Source of the DNA: Microbacterium natoriense
GTDB taxonomy: Bacteria > Actinomycetota > Actinomycetes > Actinomycetales > Microbacteriaceae
DNA length: 64,000 bases
Reading direction: 5' to 3'
NCBI RefSeq assembly: GCF_030816295.1
Contig: NZ_JAUSXV010000001.1
Span: 1,054,001-1,118,000 of the forward strand
Of the stretch, positions 29,901 through 37,793 are shown piece by piece; the stretch's first letter is position 1, and each line of letters starts with the position of its first letter. Both the position numbers and the translations under genes were made by a program. A model generated the notes under the pieces. The model was not told where the DNA came from. It saw only the letters and a list, made by a program, of their open reading frames with translations, and did no database searches.

Positions 29901-32900
29901 GAGGGCGGCCAGGTGGCGTTCAACTACACGGTTCGCGACCCCGGGGGCGAAGAGGGCACGGGGCAGGTGCGCATCGGCGTGCTCGACGGCAAGGTCGACG
30001 ACGCGGCTCCCGTGACCTACAGCGACTACGTGCGGGTGCAGGCCGGTTCGTCGACGCCCGTCATCCTCGACCCGCGTGCCAACGACCTCGACCCGGCCCA
30101 GGGCGACCTCGAGCTGATCGAGCTCGTGCCGAACGCGCCGCAGGTCGAAGGCAACCCCGACTTCGAGCGGCTGAAGGCGCTCATCGACGACAGCACCTCG
30201 CTCGACGACGGCAGGGTCGTGCTGCGGGCGGGTGAGACCGAAGGCACGAACTCGTACATCTACACCGTGCGCTCGACCCGCACGCAGAGCACCTCGCAGG
30301 GCCTCGTCGTGGTCACGGTCACCGAAGACGCCGTGACCGACCAGCCCACCGTCGCCGACACCGTTCTCACCGCACGCACCAGGGGAGAGCTGGGCGACGG
30401 TGGTCTCGATGTCGTCACCGACCGGGTGCAGTGGACCTCGGGCGACACCGGGTCGCTCCGGCTCAGCCTGTGGGGCGAGCAGCCGGGCTTCACCGTGAAC
30501 GGCAGTCGTATCGTCGGTGAAGCGCCCGCGGAGGGTGCTCTGATCCCGTTCCAGCTGACTGGCACGGCCGAAGGCGGTCGAGAGGTGGTCGCCTACGGCT
30601 TCCTCCGCATCCCGCCGTTCGACGATCTGCGCGTGCAGCTGAAGCCGGGGGTCACACCCGTCGTGGTCGACGAGGAGAAGTCCAAGGCGTTCGACGTGAT
30701 CGACTACCTCGACCTCCCCTCGTCCGACCGGGTCGAGCTCGCGACCGGGGAGTTCACCGTGCAGCGCGCCGCCGCAGGCTGCACCGCGGAGGGAAAGCTG
30801 TCGGTCGAGTACTCGGCGGGCGCCGACGCGCCCTGGTCCGACACCTGTCTCGTGCAGGTGCGGCTGCAGGGCCAGCAGCGCTGGTCGTACGTCGAGGTGC
30901 CGATCGGCATCCGCCCCGCCGCCCCGCAGGTCGTGCTCACCTCGATCTCGCACACCGTGGCGCCGGGTGAGACCGAGACCGTCGACCTGTACTCGACCAT
31001 GACCTCCTGGGAGGGCGGTCGCGAAGGCGACCCGAAATCCCTCGACTTCGGCGTCGTCTACACCGGCTCCTCCTTCACGGTCACGCAGAACGGCTCGTCG
31101 GTGTCGATCCTCGCGAACGCCGATGCGAAGCCGGGCACGCGTGAAGACGTGGATGTGACCCTGACCGCCTTCGGCGGAGCCTCTGCATCCCTGCGCGTCG
31201 TCGTCGGGATCGCACCGCCCGACGCTCCCCGCGGCGCGACGCTGACGCGTCAGTGCGTCGTGACGAGCGCGAACTGCTCGATCGAGGTCGTCGGCGTGGC
31301 CGGCGAGTACGACCCGTTCCAGGGCAAGCCGGGGGCCGGCCTCACTCTGGTCTCGCTGGGCGAGGGCTCGCGCTGCGACGTCGCGACCGCCTCCGCATCG
31401 GGAGAGCGCGCGATCTCGGTGAGCTGGCCCGGTGGCGGCAAGGCGCCCGGCGGTCAGTGCATCTTCCCGTTCGTCGTCGCGGATGCGCAGGATCGCACAG
31501 GCACCGGGTCGCTCACGCTCGATCTGCAGGGTTATCCGCAGGCGCCCGCCAGCGTGACGACGGTCGGCTACACGCGGACCACGGTCGTTCTGGAAGTGCC
31601 GCTCGGTGAAGCCGCGAACGCGCACCCCGCCGTCACCTCGGTGACGATCATGCAGGACGGCGCCCCTGCGAACGCCTCGTGCTCGGCGTCCGGCGCCGTG
31701 TACCAGTGCACCGTGAGCGGACTCGTCACCGGTGCACCGCACAGCTTCACCGCGGTCGCCGTGAACTCCGTGGGGGCCTCGGCGCCGACCTCGGCGCACA
31801 CGAGCTGGGCATACGCGCCCCCCGAGGTGACGAACGTCACCGCGACTCCCGTCTATCGCCCCGGCGTCACCGACACCACGCGGGGCGTCGCGGCCCTGTC
31901 GATCACGTCGTCGAACGACGCGGCGTCGTTCCGCGTGCAGGAGACCGGCGAGATCATCCAGCGTCAGGGGCCGACGACCACGGCAGACATCGTGCTGAGC
32001 CCCGGCGGCCAGTCGGTCACGATCGTGCCGATCAGCCAGTTCCAGCCGCCCGCGGGCAACATCGGCAACGAGGGCGGCGCCTTCCCCGTCTCCGTGCAGG
32101 TCGCTGGCGCTCCCTACTTCGACCCGCGGTCGCCGAGCGCGCAACCCGTGTCGAACACGTCGGTCAACGTCTCGGGGATCGCCGCACAGAGCAACGGCAG
32201 CACGCAGCCGCTCACCGTGAAGTACGTCGCCTGGCGTTCGGGCAACGTGAGCTGTACGGTCGACGGCAACGGCGGTTTGATCGTCTCCGGAGGCATCGCC
32301 TCTGACTCCCCGTCGATCGGCAATCTCGAGCAGTACAAGCGCTACAACGTCAAAGCCTGCGTGTCGAACGGCTTCGGCGTCGGCGAGTCGAACACGACCA
32401 CCGTGTTCACCTTCACTTCGGTCAGCGGCCCCGGCGGCAACACCACGTACTCCGTGGCGACCTCTCCGCAGCAGAACGGCAGCACGTACACCTACGGGCT
32501 GGCCTCGGCGCCACTCGCCGACGGTCGAGGCGGAATTCACGCCGTGGTACCTGCTGTACGGCACCTGGCGCACCGATTTCACCCTCTCGTCGGACTCGGC
32601 ACCGGGGCAGATCAGCGTCAAGGCGTGCAACAACTCCGAACCCGACAAATGCTCGGGGACGGCGCCGATCACGGCGGCCACCGCCCCCACCACCGTGAAG
32701 GTGACATTCGACGCCTGCCTGCCGCTGGTGGACCAGCAGAGCGCGGTGAACGTCTCGGCGGCCGCGAGCGGCTCGTACAGCTTCTCAAGGACCGCCGTTC
32801 CCGACACGATCGGCGTCTACGACGTGAAGATCGACTTCACCGGCGCCTACAACACCCTGTCGACCATCACACATCGGATGAACCTGTGCTGAGCGCGCAG

Positions 32901-32933
32901 CATCCGATCCGAAAGGAAGCCCGGATCTCATGA
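26979..32933 (+). CDS. Giant Ig-like/fibronectin type III surface protein (PFNA-type), frameshifted near the 3' end
   Basis: An N-terminally anchored (VIAAVAGLASLAAVVTFAV) giant extracellular protein, about 1980 residues. Residues about 40-400 look like a divergent beta-propeller; then come about eight tandem bacterial Ig/cadherin-like modules, many with acidic ND-D/DADGDS loops, then Fn3-like domains. The open frame runs to TGA 32931-32933, but from about 32515 its translation turns into Arg/His-rich nonsense. Frame +1 gives a sensible protein (TPWYLLYGTWRTDF... to NLC) ending at TGA 32890-32892, just before the MoxR ribosome site. A one-base insertion in GACGGTCGAG is the simplest cause; sequencing error or real mutation cannot be separated. 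ATG 26979 overlaps the kinase stop. Role inferred: surface adhesin or assembly substrate. Confidence 0.88.
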   Translation: MPIGDRAATETRPRSRSRVIAAVAGLASLAAVVTFAVTAQGYQAQEVPRLESSVWVMRDSGQYARVNTDLAEIDTVRDVDSPEHVWQSGADAVLFSQGSRHRWDLDPADPQDLLSDSGEEGAPLASQPTPVGTREIVSAGSYVAYRTDTGQVSVTTLEAKAATALVDPFAEVEVKKGEEKPTYTADAIGLSPDGILALYSSEESAVRRFDVTEHRFIGDGDKISSAPKSTAGLAMTVVGDTWALLQLDKSRLWLSGRGDPVSVDLGEGALLQSGASSGDEILIADADGLVSVPLSGGKATRIAEANGVPAAPVVMNGHAFAAWIDTGSGTLWADGDTVPLTVPDAALESSAIRPVLQTNGDRTVLVEAGTGLIWTAPEGRLIPLEQWAIEDETEQQEGTVVVEDVAEELPPVAVDDSFGVRSGQQVILPVLFNDHDPNKKDVLTIDPASVGALADAGFGDLSLVGNGQSLVVNVRAASGQTSFTYTVTDGAAVSEPATVTLTVVSPDVNSAPVWCGVEACQQEWPAPQLLPGGSTIVSALAGWVDPEGDPFVLSDAYETDSAAPVMVVPMADGRVAIRHTDPNASDAAIAITIIVQDSHGATAEKTIEVRVTGSPTMVAAPVALTVRIDEPQSIDIADHLSGGSGTYRLLDAVQTAAAAEGLEVSPNTAAGTVDVTVAVPGQYIVTYTAQDVTTQAEKSAVIRITAVDGSSALAMAPLTAFVREGEDTTVDVLRAVQNTSGRVLIISEASSSTSRLNVGIVGNESIRVSGTTENGESGVIGTAGVTVADGAGAAVKGTVTVFLAPPSSVTRPIIFPDAITVRAGSLARIDVAANDVAPRGEALIVQPEVIGSGQPDELVFADGNSLRYLAPSTPGTYRLTYAVSLERNPSLSDNGTVTVTVVPPGTNRAPTPTGLTGRVLSGQTVTLTVPTTGMDADGDSVVLSDVAQPGKGQGTATVTAAGDAIVYRAPAAGVEGGQVAFNYTVRDPGGEEGTGQVRIGVLDGKVDDAAPVTYSDYVRVQAGSSTPVILDPRANDLDPAQGDLELIELVPNAPQVEGNPDFERLKALIDDSTSLDDGRVVLRAGETEGTNSYIYTVRSTRTQSTSQGLVVVTVTEDAVTDQPTVADTVLTARTRGELGDGGLDVVTDRVQWTSGDTGSLRLSLWGEQPGFTVNGSRIVGEAPAEGALIPFQLTGTAEGGREVVAYGFLRIPPFDDLRVQLKPGVTPVVVDEEKSKAFDVIDYLDLPSSDRVELATGEFTVQRAAAGCTAEGKLSVEYSAGADAPWSDTCLVQVRLQGQQRWSYVEVPIGIRPAAPQVVLTSISHTVAPGETETVDLYSTMTSWEGGREGDPKSLDFGVVYTGSSFTVTQNGSSVSILANADAKPGTREDVDVTLTAFGGASASLRVVVGIAPPDAPRGATLTRQCVVTSANCSIEVVGVAGEYDPFQGKPGAGLTLVSLGEGSRCDVATASASGERAISVSWPGGGKAPGGQCIFPFVVADAQDRTGTGSLTLDLQGYPQAPASVTTVGYTRTTVVLEVPLGEAANAHPAVTSVTIMQDGAPANASCSASGAVYQCTVSGLVTGAPHSFTAVAVNSVGASAPTSAHTSWAYAPPEVTNVTATPVYRPGVTDTTRGVAALSITSSNDAASFRVQETGEIIQRQGPTTTADIVLSPGGQSVTIVPISQFQPPAGNIGNEGGAFPVSVQVAGAPYFDPRSPSAQPVSNTSVNVSGIAAQSNGSTQPLTVKYVAWRSGNVSCTVDGNGGLIVSGGIASDSPSIGNLEQYKRYNVKACVSNGFGVGESNTTTVFTFTSVSGPGGNTTYSVATSPQQNGSTYTYGLASAPLADGRGGIHAVVPAVRHLAHRFHPLVGLGTGADQRQGVQQLRTRQMLGDGADHGGHRPHHREGDIRRLPAAGGPAERGERLGGRERLVQLLKDRRSRHDRRLRREDRLHRRLQHPVDHHTSDEPVLSAQHPIRKEARIS

Positions 32934-33895
32934 CCATCGCGAAAGAGCAGGCGGCCTGGTTCGCCGAGACGTTCTCGATCCTCGCCGGCAACGTCGAGCA
33001 GGCCATCCTCGGCAAGCGCCACGTCGTCGAGCTGGTGCTCGCCGCGGCCGTGACCGGCGGCCACGTGCTGCTCGAGGACTTCCCCGGCACCGGCAAGACC
33101 GCGCTCGCGCGGTCGATCGGGCAGACGATCGACGGCGTCAGCTCGCGCATCCAGTTCACGCCCGACCTGCTTCCCGGAGACGTCACCGGCATCACGGTGT
33201 ACGACCAGAAGCAGGGCACCTTCGAGTTCCACGCGGGGCCGATCTTCGCCAACATCGTGCTCGCCGACGAGATCAACCGCGCATCGCCGAAGACGCAGTC
33301 GGCGCTGCTTGAGGTCATGGAAGAGGGCACGGTCACGGTCGACGGCGTCTCGCGCCCCGTCGGATCGCCGTTCCTCGTGATGGCCACCCAGAACCCGATC
33401 GAGCAGGGCGGCACCTACCGCCTGCCAGAGGCGCAGCTCGACCGCTTCATGATCAAGACCTCGATCGGCTACCCCGACGACGCCGCGACCATGCGCATCC
33501 TGCAGGGGGCGGCGACCGTGAAGCCGCCGCTCAAGGGCATCGCCGGCACCGACACGATCCTCACGATGGCCGAGATGGCCCGTGAGGTGTACGTGAACCC
33601 GCTGATCTCCGACTACATCATGCGCATCGTCGACGCCACCCGTCGCGCCTCCGAGGTGCGCCTGGGCGTGAGCGTGCGCGGAGCCTTGGCGCTCTCGCGT
33701 CTCGTGATGACCTGGGCCGCGAAATCGGGTCGCACCTTCGTGACGCCCGACGACGTGCGCGACCTCGCGGTCACAGCCCTCGCGCACCGCCTCGTCCTCG
33801 AGCCGGAGGCCGAGTTCGACGGCGTCACGGCCGTGGCCGTCGTGGGGCAGATCCTGCTCGACGTCGAACCGCCCCGTGAGAACGGGACTGCGTGA
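32930..33895 (+). CDS. MoxR family AAA+ ATPase
   Basis: A 321-residue AAA+ ATPase of the MoxR group, proposed chaperones for assembling or activating partner proteins. Walker A is EDFPGTGKT (residues 50-57), Walker B is IVLADEIN (Asp113-Glu114) followed by [16 protein letters not shown], and sensor 1 is MATQNPIEQ. The C-terminal lid domain is complete. GAAAGGA lies 13 bases upstream of the ATG. It overlaps the DUF58 start by four bases (GTGA), the usual MoxR-DUF58 pairing; it probably acts on DUF58 and the giant surface protein. A paralogue is at 62.7 kb. Confidence 0.95.
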   Translation: MTIAKEQAAWFAETFSILAGNVEQAILGKRHVVELVLAAAVTGGHVLLEDFPGTGKTALARSIGQTIDGVSSRIQFTPDLLPGDVTGITVYDQKQGTFEFHAGPIFANIVLADEINRASPKTQSALLEVMEEGTVTVDGVSRPVGSPFLVMATQNPIEQGGTYRLPEAQLDRFMIKTSIGYPDDAATMRILQGAATVKPPLKGIAGTDTILTMAEMAREVYVNPLISDYIMRIVDATRRASEVRLGVSVRGALALSRLVMTWAAKSGRTFVTPDDVRDLAVTALAHRLVLEPEAEFDGVTAVAVVGQILLDVEPPRENGTA

Positions 33896-35262
33896 GCTAC
33901 AGCACCGAATCGCGTATCACGCGCACCGCCGCCGGGACGAGCACCTCGACCCGGACGTCGACGGTGACGCGATACGACCGCACGCGCCGCGGACCGGTCC
34001 GCGGCGCGGTGTTCGGCACGCGCAGGATGCTGCGCCGCACCGGACGGATGCTTCGTCGCGTGTACGCCTGGATCGGCGAGACCGTCACCGCCGCAGGCGT
34101 CCTGGTCTCTGCGGCCCTGGTGCTGGGCCTGGTCTGTGGTCTGCTGTTCGGCTGGGTCGAGGCGTGGGCGGTGGCGGCGATCGCCTTCGTGCTGCTCGTG
34201 GTCTGCATCCCGTTCATCCTCGGTGAGCACGACTACCGCATCGAACTCGCACTCGGCCGCGACCGCGTGGTCGCCGGCACCGACATCGGGGCGGTGCTCG
34301 ACGTACGCAACAACGGCTCGCGCCTCGCGCTGCCGGGCGTCGTCGACGTGCCGGTGGGCGAGGGGCTGGTCGAGGCGCACGTCCCGCTGCTGCGACCCGA
34401 AGGGCACCACCGCGAGGAGCTCACGATCGCGGCGCATCGCCGCGGCATCATCGACGTGGGCCCCATGACCATCACGCGCGGCGACCCCATCGGCATCCTC
34501 CGCCGCGAGTTGAGCTGGCCCGAGGTGCAGCGCATCCACGTGCATCCGGTGACTGTTCGCATCCCCAGCACGAGTGCGGGGCTCATCCGCGATCTCGAAG
34601 GAACCCCGAGCTCGGTGCTCGTCGACGCCGACCTCTCGTTCCACGCCGTGCGGGAGTACGTGGTGGGTGACTCGCAGCGCCACGTGCACTGGAAGTCGAC
34701 CGCCAAGACCGGCAAGCTCATGGTGCGGCAGTACGAGGAGTCGCGCCATGCGCGGATCGCGATCATCCTCGATCTCGCCGCGTCGTCGTACGACAGTGAT
34801 GACGAGTTCGAGACGACCGTGAGCGCCGCGGCGTCTCTCGCCCTGCAGGGCGTCACCGAGGGTCGCGACGTGTTGTTCGTCGTGAGCAACGAGATCCCCG
34901 AGCACGCACGAGCCGAGGTGCTGTCGATCAGCACGCTGCCGACCGTGACCCCGAAGGCGCTCTTGGATGCGACGAGCGGCGTCGACGCCGCCGACAACGT
35001 GATGCGCCTCGAATCCGTGACGAAGCTCACAGTCCAGTCCTACCCCGACCTGTCGATCGCGTTCCTGATGACGGGTTCGCTCATGCCTCTGGATCGCCTG
35101 AGGATGGCGGCGATCTCGCTGCCGGCCGCCGTGGAGGCGGTCGCCGTGCGCTCCGAGCTCGGCCAGGAGCCGACCCTGCGCAGCGCGCGGGAGCTCGTGG
35201 TGATGACGCTCGGCGCTCTCGGAGACCTGCCGCAGATGCTCGCTCGCGGAGTCCTGAAATGA
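33892..35262 (+). CDS. DUF58 domain-containing membrane protein
   Basis: A 456-residue protein with a basic Thr/Arg-rich cytoplasmic N-terminus (about 60 residues), two close transmembrane helices (about 66-110) and a large domain containing the DUF58 core VREYVVGDSQRHVHWKSTAK followed by TGKLMVRQYEE. The C-terminal part is likely a vWA-like fold. DUF58 proteins are the standing partners of MoxR ATPases. Start GTG 33892 overlaps the MoxR stop and the stop overlaps the transglutaminase start, both by four bases, so all three are made in coupled translation. Exact role unknown. Confidence 0.92.
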   Translation: MSYSTESRITRTAAGTSTSTRTSTVTRYDRTRRGPVRGAVFGTRRMLRRTGRMLRRVYAWIGETVTAAGVLVSAALVLGLVCGLLFGWVEAWAVAAIAFVLLVVCIPFILGEHDYRIELALGRDRVVAGTDIGAVLDVRNNGSRLALPGVVDVPVGEGLVEAHVPLLRPEGHHREELTIAAHRRGIIDVGPMTITRGDPIGILRRELSWPEVQRIHVHPVTVRIPSTSAGLIRDLEGTPSSVLVDADLSFHAVREYVVGDSQRHVHWKSTAKTGKLMVRQYEESRHARIAIILDLAASSYDSDDEFETTVSAAASLALQGVTEGRDVLFVVSNEIPEHARAEVLSISTLPTVTPKALLDATSGVDAADNVMRLESVTKLTVQSYPDLSIAFLMTGSLMPLDRLRMAAISLPAAVEAVAVRSELGQEPTLRSARELVVMTLGALGDLPQMLARGVLK

Positions 35263-37793
35263 GCGGCACGGCGGCTCGACGCGAGCAGGATTCCCTGTTC
35301 AGCGTGCTGAACCTGTGGGGCCTCGGCTACGTCTTCGCCGGCGTCGTGCTCGCGACGCTCGCGGCCTGGCCCGTGTACGACGCGCCGCGCGCGATCGTCG
35401 TCGGCATCGTGGGAGGGCTCGTCGGCATCGCCGCGGCCGTCGTCGCCCGGGTGCTGCGCTGGGGCACGCTGCTCGCCGCGCTGCTCGCCGCGGTCGCCTA
35501 TGTCGTCGTCGCCGTGCCGCTCGCCATCCCCTCCGCGCTGTCGTCGCCGGGCGCGTTCTTCGGCGGGCTGCGCGACGCCGTACTGGGCATCGTGCTGGGC
35601 TGGAAGCAGATCCTGACGCTGAATCCGCCGCTGGGCGAGTATCAGGCGGTGCTCATCCCGTTCCTCGTCGTCGTGCTGTTCGGCGCCTTCATCGCGAGCC
35701 TTCTCGTGCTCGGCCGCAGTAGCCGGCGCTCCACGTTCGCCGTGATCGTGGTGTCGGCCATGAGCGTGTTCGGCATCGCGTTCGGCGCCACCGGCACCAG
35801 CGCCCCTGTCGTGCTGCTCGGGTTCACGCTTCCGTCTCCGCGCGAGTGGGTCATCGGCGTCGCGGTCTTCGTCATCGCCCTGGTCTTCCTGGTCGGGGCG
35901 TCCCGCCTCCGGCGCGCGCGGGCGCTGCGCGCCGTCGCCGCGCACAACATCACGCGGCGGGCGGCTCCGGTATGGCTCAGCATCCGCCGCCATCTGCTGT
36001 CGGGTGCGCTCATCGTCGTCGCGCTGGTGGCCGGTCTCGCGATCGCCCCTGCGGCAGCGGGCTGGCACGATCGCTCGGTGCTGCGCGACGAGGTCGAGCC
36101 GATGATCGTGGTGCAGCAGCAGTCGAGTCCTCTCAGCGAGTACCGGTCGTGGTTCACGGCCGAGCGCGCCGACGAGACGGTCGTGAAGATCGACGGCGAC
36201 CCCGGTGCCATCGAGCGCATCAGGATCGCGACCCTCGACGCCTACGACGGCCAGGACTTCCACATCGCCGCAGACGACCGATTCACCCGACTGCCGCGTG
36301 CCGCGGCCCCCGGCGATGGCCGGGTGCAGCTCGGCATCACGGTGGGCGACGCGTACAGCGGGATCTGGGTGCCGACCCCATCGGGGCTCGCGCAGGCGCC
36401 CACGTTCTCGGGTTCGCGTGCCGACGAACTGGCCGACGGCTTCCACGTGGATGCCGACGGAGACACCGCGATCACGATCGCCGAGACCTCAGGCACGGGA
36501 GCAGGTCTCGTGCCGGGCGACCGCTACAGCGTGCTCGTCGACGCCCCGGGTAAGCCCGCTTCGCTGACCGACGTGCAGGGAGGGGAGTCGCTGCTCGACG
36601 CCGATGATCATCCCGCCCTCGCGGAGTGGGCGGACATGCAGGAGCTTCCGCGCACCGGAGCCGGTTTCCTGGAGCTGATCGAGAGGCTGCGGGCCCGCGG
36701 CTATCTCTCGCACGCACTGCTCGACGACGAGGCGGCGGCGACGTGGATCGCCGCACTGAAGGCGTCGGAGGGCTACTCGTTCGCCCCCAGCTACGCCGGA
36801 CACTCCACGGCGCGGATCGAGGAGCTCTTCACATCGTTGGTCGAACAGCAGCGCAGGGCCGGCGCCGATGCGACGCCCGAGATGCTCGTGGCGGCCGTCG
36901 GCGACGACGAGCAGTTCGCCACCGCGGCCGCCCTGCTCGCGCAGCTGTGGGGTCTCGAATCGCGCGTCGTCCTCGGCGCACGCCTCCCCGCGGCTGACGA
37001 GGTGCCGGGTGTGCCCGCCTGCGACACCGAGTGCACAGGGGCGAACATGACCGCCTGGGTCGAGGTACGCGCGTCAGGCGGAGAATGGGCCGCGGTCGAC
37101 GTCACGCCGCAGTACTCGCAGCTTCCGAGTCTGATCACGGAGGGCGAGCAGCTGCCCGAGCACCCGACGGTGCCCGAGCAGCCGCATTCGGAGGCTCTCG
37201 ACCCGCCGCAGGCGCAGAGCGACTCGCATGACGGAGAGGTGCCGCCCGAGCCGGTCGCCTCCGACGCGCTCGCGGTCGTGCTGTTCATCGCGCGCATCGT
37301 CGGCCTCAGCCTGCTCGCGCTCGCTCTGCTGCTGCTTCCGCTGATCGTGGTGCTCGTGGTCAAGGCTCTGCGCAGCAAAGCTCGTCGCACCGCGGCGGAC
37401 CCGGAAGTGCGTCTGGTGGGAGCGTGGGAAGAGCTCACCGACGTGTATCTCGACCACGAGATCCCGATCTCGACCGAGGGCACCAGGGTGCAGAGCGCCC
37501 GCACCGTCGAGCGTCCCGCCGCAGAGCGTCTCGCACGAGCCGTCGACCAGGCCGTCTTCGCCGCGCATCCGCCCGGTGAGGACGACGCCGATCACGCCTG
37601 GAGCGTCGTCGACGAGGAACGCGAGGCGCTGCGCGCCGAGCAGAGCCGATGGGCCGCTCTGCGGTCACGGCTGCGCCTGAGGTCGTTCGTAGCCAGGATC
37701 GCGCCGACACGGAGGATCGCGTTCGGGAGCCGCCACCTGGCACTCGGTACGCTCGCATTGGCCGGTCCCCGCCGGCAGGAGGAGGACGCATGA
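35259..37793 (+). CDS. Transglutaminase-like membrane protein lacking catalytic Cys and His
   Basis: An 844-residue protein with about seven N-terminal transmembrane helices (residues 15-270), an extracytoplasmic domain with a transglutaminase-like fold (about 480-625), and one more helix (about 670-700) before a cytoplasmic tail. This is the TgpA-like layout of MoxR/DUF58 operons. The catalytic Cys site (G-x-C-x-x-F-A in active enzymes) reads GDDEQFA, with Asp550 in its place. The HAWVEV motif reads TAWVEV, with Thr598. Only Asp614 (VDVTPQ) is kept. It is therefore probably an inactive, binding-only version. Two cysteines (CDTEC, just before Thr598) may form a disulfide. ATG 35259 overlaps the DUF58 stop (ATGA). 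Confidence 0.88.
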   Translation: MSGTAARREQDSLFSVLNLWGLGYVFAGVVLATLAAWPVYDAPRAIVVGIVGGLVGIAAAVVARVLRWGTLLAALLAAVAYVVVAVPLAIPSALSSPGAFFGGLRDAVLGIVLGWKQILTLNPPLGEYQAVLIPFLVVVLFGAFIASLLVLGRSSRRSTFAVIVVSAMSVFGIAFGATGTSAPVVLLGFTLPSPREWVIGVAVFVIALVFLVGASRLRRARALRAVAAHNITRRAAPVWLSIRRHLLSGALIVVALVAGLAIAPAAAGWHDRSVLRDEVEPMIVVQQQSSPLSEYRSWFTAERADETVVKIDGDPGAIERIRIATLDAYDGQDFHIAADDRFTRLPRAAAPGDGRVQLGITVGDAYSGIWVPTPSGLAQAPTFSGSRADELADGFHVDADGDTAITIAETSGTGAGLVPGDRYSVLVDAPGKPASLTDVQGGESLLDADDHPALAEWADMQELPRTGAGFLELIERLRARGYLSHALLDDEAAATWIAALKASEGYSFAPSYAGHSTARIEELFTSLVEQQRRAGADATPEMLVAAVGDDEQFATAAALLAQLWGLESRVVLGARLPAADEVPGVPACDTECTGANMTAWVEVRASGGEWAAVDVTPQYSQLPSLITEGEQLPEHPTVPEQPHSEALDPPQAQSDSHDGEVPPEPVASDALAVVLFIARIVGLSLLALALLLLPLIVVLVVKALRSKARRTAADPEVRLVGAWEELTDVYLDHEIPISTEGTRVQSARTVERPAAERLARAVDQAVFAAHPPGEDDADHAWSVVDEEREALRAEQSRWAALRSRLRLRSFVARIAPTRRIAFGSRHLALGTLALAGPRRQEEDA

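Noticed and set aside
32880..32933. True C-terminus of the kinase-operon giant protein at 32933
   Set aside because: The last 130 or so codons in that frame are Arg/His-rich nonsense, while the neighbouring frame is protein-like and ends at 32892.
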